From an uncultured Erythrobacter sp. (GTDB lineage: Bacteria > Pseudomonadota > Alphaproteobacteria > Sphingomonadales > Sphingomonadaceae): a stretch of DNA of 64,000 nucleotides. The notes under the pieces are model-generated. The model ran no database searches, was not told where the DNA came from, and worked only from the letters and a program-made list of their open reading frames with translations. The DNA is taken from NCBI GenBank assembly GCA_937969505.1, contig CALBWA010000017.1, positions 1-64,000 on the forward strand. Direction: 5' to 3'. A program made the translations under genes and the position numbers. This document shows positions 1 through 9,289 of the stretch, one piece after another. Numbering within the stretch: position 1 is the stretch's first letter; each line of letters starts with the position of its first letter.

Positions 1-1370
1 GGACGCGCTTCGCCAAAGGCCCAACGCATGGAGACATAAGTCGCCGGATCGCGTCCATCGAACGACAGCCGGTCATTGATGTAACAGCATGCGGCCCATG
101 CGCTTTGCGGGCTGGGCATGAAGCGGATCACCTGCTTTGCCCAATACATCCGCAAATTGTTGTGCAACCAGCCAGTGGCAAGCCAGCACCGGGCCGAGGC
201 GTTGAACACTGCATCCGGGGTGCGGCCATGGATCACTTCGGTCAGCGCAGCAACGGGATCGCTCCATTGGCCTGTGTCAGGCTGGGCAAACAAATCGCCG
301 TCTTGCACACCGCCCAGCTCGCGCGGGTCTGCGGCATGGTCGGCAAGCGTCTTTCGCGCCCATGTCGGCAACGTTTCATAATGCAACAGCTCGGGCCGCT
401 CGACCATGCGGTAATGCGTCCATTCACGCCAGGTCAGCAGTTCGTCCAGCAGTTTGTAGCCATAGGATTTTGGCGCGCCACTCGCCTCGACCCGTGCGAT
501 CACTTCCCACGGCGCCACCATGCCAAAATGAAGATAGGGGGAAAGTTCGGTCGCCCCGTGGGGCATGGTCGGATTGTTGCGCTGGTATTTATAATTGCGA
601 ACGAAATCCTCGTTGATCGCATCCAGCCGGGCCTGCGCCGCAGCGGCTGTCGCCGGATATTGCTCGACCGGGCCAAGCGATTGGTCGATCGGCAATGCAC
701 TGGCCAGCTGATCAAGTTCGCTTTCGCTCAATGATGCCAGCTGCATCAGTTCCTCTGGCAGGTCCGTAATCACACTGCTTGCCACTGCGGGCTTGCCTTG
801 CGCCACACCATCCTTCCACGCGTCGCGCAGCGGCGTGTGCGCTGCCCGGAAGGCCTTGGTTGAACCCAGCCCACCATCCAGCGACAAATGCGGGACGAGG
901 CGGGTTGCATCGACCGCCAGAGTGGGACGAAAGCCTTTGCCGGCAAAGGCATCGGATTGCGCGCGTGCGACAAAGGTCGGGTGGTCGTCCACCAGAACGC
1001 ACAGGGCGTGTTCGGCCAGATGATAGACCATGCCCTTGCCATGATCCGGTTTGTTTTGCACCAGTTGGCGACAGGCGATGCCGCGCTGATCCAGCGCCCT
1101 GCCCATGGCAGCGGATGCGCCGATGATGAAGCGCGACAGGCGCGCGGAAGCATGCGGGTAATCGGGGCGCAAACCATGATAGACCAGCAGCGGCAGGTTA
1201 TGCGCGTTGGCAATTGCCAGCCCTGCCTCGATCGTTGGATGCTGATGGCCACGCAGGGTTTGTTGCAGCCAGACCAGCACGTAGCGCGGGCTGTTGCACG
1301 ACCCTGCATCCTGATTCAATTGTCTGGTGCGGGTGCGCAGATTGGGCAGCAGGGCATCTTCAAATGGCAT
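1..1370 (-). CDS. phrB: Class II deoxyribodipyrimidine photolyase (3' end cut by window edge)
   Basis: Light-driven repair of UV-induced cyclobutane pyrimidine dimers using FAD. The frame stays open from the ATG at 1370 to the left edge (about 456 residues), so only roughly 20 C-terminal residues should be missing from a class II enzyme of about 450-480 residues. An N-terminal alpha/beta domain (VLVWLQQTLR, LPLLVYHGL) is followed by the FAD-binding helical domain with TWREWTHYR and, near residue 400, the class II hallmark HNNLRMYW and then DGRDP. An in-frame TGA lies two codons upstream of this ATG, so no longer start is possible. It sits 69 bases downstream of the Y-family polymerase on the same strand, with no terminator visible between them. 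It is probably co-transcribed and so SOS-linked (inference). Confidence 0.9.
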   Translation of the reverse strand, partial: MPFEDALLPNLRTRTRQLNQDAGSCNSPRYVLVWLQQTLRGHQHPTIEAGLAIANAHNLPLLVYHGLRPDYPHASARLSRFIIGASAAMGRALDQRGIACRQLVQNKPDHGKGMVYHLAEHALCVLVDDHPTFVARAQSDAFAGKGFRPTLAVDATRLVPHLSLDGGLGSTKAFRAAHTPLRDAWKDGVAQGKPAVASSVITDLPEELMQLASLSESELDQLASALPIDQSLGPVEQYPATAAAAQARLDAINEDFVRNYKYQRNNPTMPHGATELSPYLHFGMVAPWEVIARVEASGAPKSYGYKLLDELLTWREWTHYRMVERPELLHYETLPTWARKTLADHAADPRELGGVQDGDLFAQPDTGQWSDPVAALTEVIHGRTPDAVFNASARCWLATGWLHNNLRMYWAKQVIRFMPSPQSAWAACCYINDRLSFDGRDPATYVSMRWAFGEAR

Positions 1371-1439
1371 GATGCATCAATGCGTCAAGCCGGTCTTTGG
1401 TCCCGAAACCAATCATAATGGCCCGGCCGATTCTCGCGA

Positions 1440-2852
1440 TCACACCGTGCAGAACTGCGTTTCATGATCGGCTGTGGCGCTCTCGCTGAAGTCAGCCAGA
1501 TCGGGTATCCGGCCGAACACGATCTTTGCCCCGACATAACCGCCCGGCATGGATTTTTGCGGTCCAAGTGATGCGGCTTTGGGGCCATGGGCGCTGCGCA
1601 AATTGTCCAGCGCTGAACTCAATCTTTCGCGCTTGCGGCGTTCAGCAGGGTGGACCGCCTCTGCCGGATCATTTCCCATCTGCGCAAACAGATCGCCTTG
1701 CCTAGCGACTCGCTCGCTCAAACCGTGCAGGACCACGCCCACTGAACGCGGCGCAAAGCGGGCTTGCTGACGATACTGATCGATCAACCGGTCCAGTTCG
1801 GCAAGCAGGGTTATGTCATCGCAGGCTGGTTCGAAAACAGCTTCCAGCGATAGTCTGCGGCCATTTTTTTGCGCCTCGCGTCTGCGCGAATAGGCGTCTC
1901 CCTTCACGCTGAAGCTCATCCTGCCGCTGCGCATTTCGGCGCGCCGCAATCGTCGCGCTGCGCTCAGCAGCAATTGACGCGCGCATTCATGTACCTTCTC
2001 AGGCGAGCGCCAATCCCAAGGTAGAATTCGGCTGTGCCCGAACATCCCTTTCTTGGTTTCGGGCCGGTCAAACGGCAGGCCATGCATGGCATTCCAGAAC
2101 CGTTCGCCTTCGATACTGCCCCACAAAGCGCGGGCATGCTTGCGGTCAATCGACCACAGCGATGGTACATCGCAGATGCGCGCCTTCTCCAGCCGGGCAC
2201 ACATGCCCTCTGACAATCCGGGAATATCCTTCAGGGGGAGGTGGGCGATTGCCGCAGGAAGATCGGCCTGCTTGATCACGACCATGCCATCGGGCTTGCG
2301 CATTTCGGCGGCGATCTTGGCAACCAGTTCGCTCGGCCCGATCCCGATGGAGCAGGTCAGCGCTTCGCTGAATTCGCTCGCAAGGGCGCGTTTGATGGCA
2401 TGGGCCAAAGGTTCTGGATTACGGCTTTGCTGCGCGTCGAGTTCGCACACGAGTTCGTCGATCGACCGGACCGTTTCAATTGGCAGACAACCTTCGATCA
2501 CTTCCATGATCCGGTGATGCAGACGGACATAGGCGTCGGGCCGGGCGACCACGAAGATCATATCGGGTGCGATGGCGCGCGCCTCGCGCAGTTTTGCGCT
2601 GCCGGGCACGCCCAGCGCCTTGGCCTCTCGGCTAACGGCAATGCAAGATGTTCCGGCCATATCGACCGGCACGACGCCCACCGGCTTGCCGCGCAATTGC
2701 GGATTGAAATGCTGCTCTGCCGAGGCAAAAAAGCTGTCAAAATCAAGATAAAGTCGCGCGCGATAAAGCTCTGCCCCTGTATCGCCGCCGGCAGTGGGGT
2801 CAGCGGGGGCAAGGCGGATAGGATTGAATTGGGCGGGGCTAGATGCAGTCAT
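1440..2852 (-). CDS. dinB: Y-family translesion DNA polymerase (DinB/Pol IV-like)
   Basis: Error-prone polymerase that copies past damaged template bases. The catalytic acidic residues are present: YLDFDSFF near residue 36 and SIDE near residue 130. This separates it from ImuB, which lacks them. A helix-hairpin-helix stretch (PLKDIPGLSEG) and the little-finger domain follow, and QGDLF near residue 405 fits a sliding-clamp-binding motif. Two ATGs are possible, 2888 and 2852. I chose 2852 (MTASSP) because a LexA box ends only six bases upstream of 2888, so the promoter probably covers that ATG. The predicted product is 470 residues. The family is certain. The exact subfamily is less so, because SIDELVCEL differs from the usual SIDEAYLD of Pol IV. 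Confidence 0.88.
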   Translation of the reverse strand: MTASSPAQFNPIRLAPADPTAGGDTGAELYRARLYLDFDSFFASAEQHFNPQLRGKPVGVVPVDMAGTSCIAVSREAKALGVPGSAKLREARAIAPDMIFVVARPDAYVRLHHRIMEVIEGCLPIETVRSIDELVCELDAQQSRNPEPLAHAIKRALASEFSEALTCSIGIGPSELVAKIAAEMRKPDGMVVIKQADLPAAIAHLPLKDIPGLSEGMCARLEKARICDVPSLWSIDRKHARALWGSIEGERFWNAMHGLPFDRPETKKGMFGHSRILPWDWRSPEKVHECARQLLLSAARRLRRAEMRSGRMSFSVKGDAYSRRREAQKNGRRLSLEAVFEPACDDITLLAELDRLIDQYRQQARFAPRSVGVVLHGLSERVARQGDLFAQMGNDPAEAVHPAERRKRERLSSALDNLRSAHGPKAASLGPQKSMPGGYVGAKIVFGRIPDLADFSESATADHETQFCTV

Positions 2853-2893
2853 GGGTCCGATTCTCTGAAACGGCACCCGTGCTAGCATATGCG

Positions 2894-2908
2894 GAACATT
2901 AAGTGAAC
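2894..2908 (-). promoter_or_regulatory. LexA (SOS) box
   Basis: The minus strand reads GTTC-ACTTAAT-GTTC, an exact match to the alphaproteobacterial LexA operator GTTC-N7-GTTC. It lies about 40 bases upstream of the chosen polymerase start, with TTGTTC and TATGCT as rough -35 and -10 candidates overlapping it. This placement fits LexA repression of the polymerase and the downstream photolyase. Confidence 0.85.
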
Positions 2909-2940
2909 AATTCTCAGATCAAAGCCCTGTCACCAAACGC

Positions 2941-4833
2941 CTAATCGATAATGGATCGCGCGAGGATCTGGAGCCAATTCTGCGTCGTGACGCTTGTTGG
3001 GGCGAATGCCGTCTGACTGCTCTGAACCGGGCATTCCATGCAATAGGCATGCACTCCCGGATTGGCCATCAGCCGATTGAAGTCGCGCAGCAATGTCGCC
3101 GACAAGGCGCTGTTCTGCCGGGCGACCATGCCAAACACTCCGGTATTCACCTGCGCTGCCGCATCGTCGCTAACAAACATTTGCCGAATGAGCGAATCAT
3201 AGCGCGACTGTGTCTCTCCCAATCGCACTGTGTGGTAATCGCCATCAGCCAAGCCCGCCTTGTCGGCAGCCCAGGCCACGGCATCTTCGATCCCGCCAAA
3301 CTGATCGATCAGGCCATTCTGGCGAGCCGCCCCGCCATCCCAGACCCGGCCCTGCGCCAGCGTATCGACTTTTTCGGGCGCCATACCGCGGGCCTCGGCC
3401 ACCAATTCGATGAAATCATCGTAAAAACCGTCGGTCTGACCTTGAAGCAAACGGTCCAGTTCCGGGGTGAAGCCGCCCACCAGATCGGGCTGTCCGGAAA
3501 AGGGCGTAGTCCGAAGAGCATCGGTGTCGAGGCCGATCATGTCAGCGGTGCCTTCAAAGGTCGGGACTACGGCAAAAACGCCAATCGAGCCGGTAATCGT
3601 TTCGGGTTGCGCAAATATGCGATCCCCCGGCATCGCAACCCAATAGCCGCCGCTGGCCGCAATATTGCCCATGGATACAGCGATCGGGATATCCTTCGCT
3701 TTGTGACGCAGGATTGCCCTGCGGATCACTTCGGACGCGGTGACAGAGCCACCCGGAGAATCGACCCTGACAACCAGCGCCGCCAGATCATCGTCCAGCG
3801 CATCGTCGAGCAGCCCGGCTATCCGGTCACCGCCAGCCGTGGCAGGGCCAGCCTCGCCATCGACAATATCGCCAGCGATGGTGATTATGCCGACCGCTTT
3901 GCCATCGCGGTTTGTCGAAATATCGGCAAGGTAGGGCTTAAGATCGGATTTGATGAAAGTGCCCGGCGCCTTGTCCCAGTCGTCCTTGCCGGAAATCTCC
4001 GCTACCCTGTCGCCGAATGCCTCGCGGTTGCCGATTTTATCGACCAATCCTGCATCCATGGCTGCCTGCGCCAGATCATTATTGGCAGCATCAAGCCACT
4101 CGCCTGAATTTTCGGTGACGAGGTCGATATTCATCGCCGGGCGAGCCTTTTTCACATTGGCTTGCCATTCGGCCCACATCGTTTCGTAAACGGCGCCAAT
4201 GTTGCGCCGCGAATCCTCGGACAGATCAGTGCGGGTGTAAGGCTCGGTTGCAGCCTTGAAGATACCGGTCTTGTAGACCCGGGCATTGATCGCCAGCTTG
4301 TCGAGCAATTCGTCGTAGAACAGGAAGGTTCCGCCTGGTCCTGCCACAATCGCGCCGCCCTGCGGGTCAATCCACACCTCGCTGGCATGGGCCGCCAGGT
4401 GCAGGCTGTCATCGCTGTAAGCCAGCGCATAGGTCAGCACATCCTTGTCAGCCGAGCGAACCCGCTCAATCGCCTCGCCCACCTGTTGCATATGGACATG
4501 GCCACCGCCGAGGAAGCGCGACAGGTCAAGCACGACCGAATTGATCCGGTCATCGGTGGCGGCATTGTTCAATGCGCGCACCAGTTCGTGGACGGGGTAT
4601 TCCGCCATGGGGGCCTGCTGGCTGAGCAGGGCCTGAAAGGGATCAACTTCGGAGCGTTCTTCCACCACGAAGCCATCCAGCTCGAGAAGCAATGCGCCTT
4701 CGCGCACTTTGCCGGGGCTGGGGCTGGCAGAAAGCAGAGCAAACAAGGCCCAGAAAAACAGCAGCAGGAATATCAGAGCCAGACCATCCTTGATGCCCAC
4801 CAGAAGTCGCCAGATCTTGCCCGCAAAATTCAT
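2941..4833 (-). CDS. sppA: Signal peptide peptidase SppA, 67-kDa type
   Basis: Membrane-bound serine protease that degrades cleaved signal peptides in the inner membrane. At 630 residues it is the long, duplicated SppA form. One membrane segment lies near residues 15-37. The catalytic Ser/Lys pair is readable: Lys near 193 in TGIFKAATEP and Ser near 394 in AASGGYW. DSPGGSV near residue 360 is a typical S49 motif. It is transcribed divergently from pyrB across a 136-base gap. It ends 32 bases before the LexA box, so it may read through toward the polymerase. Confidence 0.95.
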   Translation of the reverse strand: MNFAGKIWRLLVGIKDGLALIFLLLFFWALFALLSASPSPGKVREGALLLELDGFVVEERSEVDPFQALLSQQAPMAEYPVHELVRALNNAATDDRINSVVLDLSRFLGGGHVHMQQVGEAIERVRSADKDVLTYALAYSDDSLHLAAHASEVWIDPQGGAIVAGPGGTFLFYDELLDKLAINARVYKTGIFKAATEPYTRTDLSEDSRRNIGAVYETMWAEWQANVKKARPAMNIDLVTENSGEWLDAANNDLAQAAMDAGLVDKIGNREAFGDRVAEISGKDDWDKAPGTFIKSDLKPYLADISTNRDGKAVGIITIAGDIVDGEAGPATAGGDRIAGLLDDALDDDLAALVVRVDSPGGSVTASEVIRRAILRHKAKDIPIAVSMGNIAASGGYWVAMPGDRIFAQPETITGSIGVFAVVPTFEGTADMIGLDTDALRTTPFSGQPDLVGGFTPELDRLLQGQTDGFYDDFIELVAEARGMAPEKVDTLAQGRVWDGGAARQNGLIDQFGGIEDAVAWAADKAGLADGDYHTVRLGETQSRYDSLIRQMFVSDDAAAQVNTGVFGMVARQNSALSATLLRDFNRLMANPGVHAYCMECPVQSSQTAFAPTSVTTQNWLQILARSIID

Positions 4834-4969
4834 CGTATCGCTTACCCTGTTGCTGGGGCGCGGCGCCCCGTTTGTCCCTTAGTTAAGGCTTATCCGGCAA
4901 AGGTCCACCTGTAACACGAGAAGGAAAGGGTTGAGCGTGTGACTTCACTCGACTAAGGGCGTGGCTTTA

Positions 4970-5986
4970 ATGACATCGACGGATAATCCCATGACCTTCG
5001 GCCGCTATCCAGCGGGCGGATTGGCCTTCCCGCATCGCGACCTGCTGGGCATTGCCCAGCTGGAGCGCCACGAAATCCTGTATCTGCTCGACGAGGCGGA
5101 ACCCTGGGTCGATCTTAACCGCCAGCCATCCAAGCATAGTGACACGCTGGCAGGCCTGACGATCATCAATGCCTTCTTCGAAAATTCGACCAGGACGCTG
5201 CTCAGCTTCGAGATCGCAGGCAAGCGATTGGGTGCCGATGTGGTCAACATGCACGCAGCGCAAAGTTCTGTGAAAAAGGGCGAAACACTTATCGATACAG
5301 CGATCACGCTCAACGCCATGCGCGCCGATGCAATTGTCATCCGGCATGGCTCAAGCGGCGCGGTGGACCTGATCGCAAGCAAGGTCGATTGTCCGGTGCT
5401 CAATGCTGGCGATGGCAGCCATGAACATCCCACGCAGGCTTTGCTTGATGCGCTCGCACTGCGCCATGCTTTGCGCGAACGGGGCGAGGCAGCGGAGGAT
5501 TTTACCGGCCTCGTCATCACGATTTGCGGCGATATCCTGCACTCGCGCGTCGCCCGCTCCAATATTCTGTGCCTTCAGGCGCTGGGCGCAAGCGTGCGGC
5601 TGTGCGCGCCGCCAGCGCTGATGCCTGCCGGGGTGGAAACCATCGGTGCAGAACCGTTCCACGACTTCGATGCCGCGCTGGAGGGCGCAGATGTGGTCAT
5701 GATGCTGCGCCTACAGAACGAAAGGATGCAGGGGCAGTTTATCCCTTCTGCGCGCGAATATCATCATCTGTACGGGCTGACGCTTGAGCGGTTGAAGCGC
5801 GCTGCGCCTGATGCGCTGGTGATGCATCCCGGCCCGATGAACCGCGGGGTGGAAATCGACAGCGAAGTGGCCGACATGCTCGACCGGTCGATCATCACCC
5901 GCCAAGTGGAAATGGGTGTTGCTATCCGCATGTCCTGCCTCGACATTCTGACCCGACGAACGCGCGGCGTGGAGGGCTGGACATGA
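4970..5986 (+). CDS. pyrB: Aspartate carbamoyltransferase catalytic subunit
   Basis: Condenses carbamoyl phosphate with aspartate, the committed step of pyrimidine synthesis. The carbamoyl phosphate loop [11 protein letters not shown] lies near residue 65, HPTQALLDA near 152 and HPGPMNRG near 285. A GTG at 4961 is in frame, but AGGG lies about ten bases before the ATG at 4970, so that ATG is preferred (338 residues). The N-terminus is longer than in E. coli PyrB, as in Pseudomonas-type class A ATCases. The stop overlaps the next gene by four bases (ATGA), which suggests equimolar production of the two subunits. Confidence 0.95.
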   Translation: MTSTDNPMTFGRYPAGGLAFPHRDLLGIAQLERHEILYLLDEAEPWVDLNRQPSKHSDTLAGLTIINAFFENSTRTLLSFEIAGKRLGADVVNMHAAQSSVKKGETLIDTAITLNAMRADAIVIRHGSSGAVDLIASKVDCPVLNAGDGSHEHPTQALLDALALRHALRERGEAAEDFTGLVITICGDILHSRVARSNILCLQALGASVRLCAPPALMPAGVETIGAEPFHDFDAALEGADVVMMLRLQNERMQGQFIPSAREYHHLYGLTLERLKRAAPDALVMHPGPMNRGVEIDSEVADMLDRSIITRQVEMGVAIRMSCLDILTRRTRGVEGWT

Positions 5987-7209
5987 AACAGCAGCGCCCC
6001 CTTGCAATCACCAATGGCCAATTGATCACCCCGGCGGGCCTCGTGACCGGCGGCCTGCGTGCCGAAGGCGGCGTCATCACCCAATGCGGTGATGTAACAA
6101 TGCAAGACGGTGATGATGTTGTCGATGCTCGCGGTCAGTTGATGGCACCCGGCCTGGTTGATCTGGGCGTGTTCGCCATCGATAAGCCGGCGTTTCATTT
6201 TGGCGGGATCACCCGCGCTGCGCTGATGCCGGACCAGAACCCGCCGCTCGATCTGCCCAGCCGCGTGTCTTATATTGCCAAGAGCGGAAAGCCCGACCTC
6301 TGGGTGCACCCATTGGCGGCAGCAACCAGCGGGCTTTCGGGCGAGCAACTGGCCGAAATCGGATTAATGAAGGCGGCCGGTGCACGCGGGGTTGCAACCG
6401 GTCGGCGATGGATTGCCGACAGCGGCGTGATGCTCCGCCTGCTCCAATATGCCGCCATGCTTGATCTGGTGGTGGTCAGCCATGCCGAAGATGCTGGCCT
6501 GAGCGGTGAAAGCGCTGCGACGGCTGGCGAAATGGCAACGCGCATGGGCTTGCCCAGCGCACCGGCAGAGGCTGAAGCGCTGGCGATTGCACGCGATATT
6601 GCCTTGGCCGAGATCGCCGGCGCTCGACTGCACATCCGGCAGGTTACGACACGCGCAGGGCTTGCGCTGGTCAAAGCGGCCAAGTCTCGCGGTGTGGCGG
6701 TCACGGCTGGCGTTACGCCTGCACATTTCATGCTGTCCGATCTTGCCACAAGCGGTTTCCGCACATTTGCCCGGCTGTCGCCGCCGCTGCGCTGTGACGA
6801 GGATCGCAAGGCTGTGGTCGCCGCGATTGGCGAAGGCGTGATCGACGTGATTTCGAGCGGGCATGATCCGCGTGGACCGGAAGACAAAAGGCTGCCCTTT
6901 GCCGATGCCGAAGAAGGCATGGCAGGCGCTGAAACATTGCTGGCCATGACGCTGACCCTGGTGCGCGATAACGTCATTGATCTGCCGCGTGCGTTTGACC
7001 TTCTCGCTCGCAATCCGGCCCGATTGCTGGGTGTCGAGGCAGGCGAGCTTGCCATAGGCAAAGAAGCTGACATTGCGCTGATCGATCCGGAAAAACCCTG
7101 GATCGTGGATCGCCGCAAGATGGAAGCAACAGCTGACAATACTCCGTTCGACAGTTTCCCGACACAAGGCCGTGTGATGGCCCTGTTCAAGGGCGGCGCT
7201 CGCGTCTGA
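5983..7209 (+). CDS. pyrC': Dihydroorotase-like protein (PyrC'), probably inactive ATCase partner
   Basis: A 408-residue amidohydrolase-fold protein of the dihydroorotase family. The first metal motif, normally HxH after PGLVD, reads [11 protein letters not shown] and has no histidine. The HxxH-type region reads LHIRQVTT, and the catalytic Asp site, normally TDHAPH, reads SSGHDPR. Only SHAEDAGL keeps its histidine. With most metal ligands and the general base missing, catalysis is unlikely. Pseudomonas PyrC' is an inactive dihydroorotase homologue that overlaps pyrB by four bases and is needed to assemble ATCase. The same layout here points to the same structural role (inference). A working dihydroorotase should then be encoded elsewhere. 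Confidence 0.88.
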   Translation: MKQQRPLAITNGQLITPAGLVTGGLRAEGGVITQCGDVTMQDGDDVVDARGQLMAPGLVDLGVFAIDKPAFHFGGITRAALMPDQNPPLDLPSRVSYIAKSGKPDLWVHPLAAATSGLSGEQLAEIGLMKAAGARGVATGRRWIADSGVMLRLLQYAAMLDLVVVSHAEDAGLSGESAATAGEMATRMGLPSAPAEAEALAIARDIALAEIAGARLHIRQVTTRAGLALVKAAKSRGVAVTAGVTPAHFMLSDLATSGFRTFARLSPPLRCDEDRKAVVAAIGEGVIDVISSGHDPRGPEDKRLPFADAEEGMAGAETLLAMTLTLVRDNVIDLPRAFDLLARNPARLLGVEAGELAIGKEADIALIDPEKPWIVDRRKMEATADNTPFDSFPTQGRVMALFKGGARV

Positions 7210-7270
7210 GCCGAGCGCGCGCCGATGGGGCCCAAACCAAAGCGAAATTGTCCCCTTGGCTTTACCGCCA

Positions 7271-7306
7271 AAGCAAAACCCCCGGTGCCCGCAGGTACCG
7301 AGGGTT
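7271..7306 (-). terminator. Rho-independent terminator of the ParA-RHH-SPOR operon
   Basis: Positions 7277-7289 and 7294-7306 pair as a 13-base stem with one mismatch and one G-T pair around a CGCA loop. Read on the minus strand, the stem is followed by TTTTGCTTTGG. It lies just past the SPOR gene stop and may also stop pyrC' transcripts. Confidence 0.75.
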
Positions 7307-7344
7307 CTCGCTGAACGTGATCAGGCGTTGCTGTCTGGTCGCGC

Positions 7345-8706
7345 TTAACGCGATGCGATACGAACGCCAGTGTCGACAGTGCCGGGCAGCGGTGTCGAGC
7401 GGGCATAGGCGATGCAGCCGCTGCCCGAAGATTTAACCGTTGAGCACATGGCTTTCGCGCTGTTCGCACCAAAACCGGACGCTGCCACGCGGAAATAGGT
7501 TTTGCCGTCCACCTTGGCCCGCGTGATGACCTTGTCGCTGCCGCTAAGCTGCGAATATTTGGCTTGATAGATTGACCATGCACGCTCTGCGGCTTCTTTG
7601 CTGCGGAAGCTGCCAAGCTGGACCAGGTGCGAATCGGTCGCGCGGTCTGAAGTCGAAGCCATCCGGCGCTGCGAACTTTTGGCGGCAATGCGGGAAACAG
7701 GAGCGCTGGAAACCTTCGCTGCCGGCTTAGATACGGGCGCGCTGGCCCGTTGCGAATACGTAACTGGCAAAGCTTGAACAACGGCGTTGGCGACATAGCG
7801 GCGCTGCGGACGCGATACCGGGGCTGCTGCAGGAGCCGGAGCGGCGGCAACGACAGGCGTTGGCTCAACCGGGGCAACGGCCACTGGCTCTGCTGGCAAT
7901 TCAACCGATGCAAATTCCGTTTCAACCGGGGCTTGCGAAGCTGCTTCAGCGAACATTGTATCCTGGCTCGGGAAATTGCCCAGCGCCAGATGCACTGGCT
8001 GACCAGCGTCATAAATCGGATCAACCTGAAGCAGACCGGCCACACGGCGCTGATAATCTTCGGGTTTGGCCATATGGGCCCATTCGCTGATGCGCGCGTC
8101 CAGCTCGTCGGCGGGAACATCTTCGGCTGCCATTACGCGCGCGCCTCTCCAATTGCCCTGCAGGGCGTAGGTATACGCGAGGTTCTGACGCACCTTGGCA
8201 GTGTTCTGACCGGCTCGCAGAGCGTTGCCGATGATGTGGACACCGCGGTCCGCTTCTCCGGCCAGCGCAAGCGCCAGGCCAAGGTCGGCTGGATCGATGT
8301 CGTTTTCCCACTGTTCCAGTCTGTCGATGGCGCCGGCATTGTCGCCCAGAGCGATCTTGGCCAGGGCATAGCTCAACACTGTGCGTGGATCGCTGTCTCC
8401 CAGCGCCAGTGCATCGTCAAAGCTGGTTGCGGCCGCATTGAAACGGCCCGATTCAAGATAGGCAGCGCCCAGCATGGCGCGGTAACCGGCATTGCGCGGC
8501 TCTGCCAGAACGGCGGCCTCTGCATGCATCACGGCCTTGTCGACATTGCCCTTGGCGAGCGCGGTCTGTGCCTTGTTGAAGGAGGATTCAGCGCGCGGTG
8601 CAACGCTGGTGGTGCAACCGGCCAAAACAACAGTGGCCAGGGCCGTGGTGATGGCCAGGCCTACCTTGGGTGCGTTCACTTTGTTTGTCTTTCCGACGGC
8701 ACTCAT
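7345..8706 (-). CDS. TPR- and SPOR-domain lipoprotein
   Basis: Predicted envelope lipoprotein of 453 residues. The start at 8706 is chosen because GGGGG lies seven bases upstream. The signal peptide ends in the lipobox VLAGC near residue 31. Tetratricopeptide-like helices follow (about 40-190; motifs KGNVDKAVMHAE and LESGRFNAAATSFDDAL). Next come an Ala/Pro/Val-rich linker and a C-terminal SPOR domain (HLVQLGSF to the end). SPOR domains bind denuded peptidoglycan at division sites. The gene is last in an operon with a ParA-like ATPase and a ribbon-helix-helix protein and is followed by a good terminator. A role in cell-pole or septum organisation is an inference from these domains. Confidence 0.85.
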   Translation of the reverse strand: MSAVGKTNKVNAPKVGLAITTALATVVLAGCTTSVAPRAESSFNKAQTALAKGNVDKAVMHAEAAVLAEPRNAGYRAMLGAAYLESGRFNAAATSFDDALALGDSDPRTVLSYALAKIALGDNAGAIDRLEQWENDIDPADLGLALALAGEADRGVHIIGNALRAGQNTAKVRQNLAYTYALQGNWRGARVMAAEDVPADELDARISEWAHMAKPEDYQRRVAGLLQVDPIYDAGQPVHLALGNFPSQDTMFAEAASQAPVETEFASVELPAEPVAVAPVEPTPVVAAAPAPAAAPVSRPQRRYVANAVVQALPVTYSQRASAPVSKPAAKVSSAPVSRIAAKSSQRRMASTSDRATDSHLVQLGSFRSKEAAERAWSIYQAKYSQLSGSDKVITRAKVDGKTYFRVAASGFGANSAKAMCSTVKSSGSGCIAYARSTPLPGTVDTGVRIASR

Positions 8707-8764
8707 TTTCATTCCCCCTCGATCAACGAGAATTTTCATGCATTGGCGTTGATGGCCAATGCGA

Positions 8765-9274
8765 TCACTGGCGGCTCATTTTGGAAGCCAGCAGGTCCAG
8801 ATCTTCAATTTCGCCGAGCAGCGCATCGAGCGCGTCGGTGACCAATTGCTGTGCGCTTTGCCCCTTCATGGTCGAAGCAAGACGCAGTTTCAGGTGGCGC
8901 TCAGCATCAAGGCGCAATGTGAAGGCTGCGCGCTTGCCCTGACCCAGCGCAGAACGGCGGGCAGGGCGGGTCTTTTTTGATGCCGACTTTACAAGCGGCT
9001 CGTTATCCTGCGTGATTGTCGGCTGGTCAGCAGATCCTGCTGGCGTCAGCTGGACAATGTCGGCGGTTTGCCGGGCGGTTGCAGCCTGGCCGACGCTGTT
9101 AATCAGCGCTGCTTCCCCAACATCCTCGCCCATGTCGTTCCAGCCCAGATCATCCAGATTGGGCGCTTTGCCGGCATCGGGGATCGGGCCAAGCTGAGGC
9201 CGCATGGCGGGTTTTGCGCCGCCTTTGCGCGCCAACAAGGCGGGGTTGAGAGAGGCGAAGCTGGCTTCGGACAT
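8765..9274 (-). CDS. Ribbon-helix-helix-like protein, probable ParA partner
   Basis: A 169-residue protein. Residues 1-100 look disordered and low in motifs. A basic stretch (KKTRPARR) precedes a C-terminal segment, AAFTLRLDAERHLKLRLAS, followed by two helices. That resembles a ribbon-helix-helix DNA-binding fold, though the family assignment is by eye. It starts 15 bases after the ParA stop and precedes the SPOR lipoprotein by 58 bases. Such small DNA-binding partners commonly accompany orphan ParA ATPases as adaptor or cargo-linking proteins. A direct function is not known from the sequence. Confidence 0.65.
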   Translation of the reverse strand: MSEASFASLNPALLARKGGAKPAMRPQLGPIPDAGKAPNLDDLGWNDMGEDVGEAALINSVGQAATARQTADIVQLTPAGSADQPTITQDNEPLVKSASKKTRPARRSALGQGKRAAFTLRLDAERHLKLRLASTMKGQSAQQLVTDALDALLGEIEDLDLLASKMSRQ

Positions 9275-9289
9275 GCTTGCGATCGCCTT

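Noticed and set aside
1360..1416. 18-codon upstream ORF overlapping the photolyase start
   Set aside because: ATG 1416 to TGA 1360 overlaps the photolyase ATG and could couple translation, but it has no good ribosome binding site and such short frames are common by chance.
6270..8120. A 616-residue antisense open frame across pyrC' and the SPOR gene
   Set aside because: It runs opposite to a conserved pyrC' frame and in another frame of the SPOR gene. Its composition is Arg/Ser/Pro-rich with no motif. It is a GC-rich shadow.
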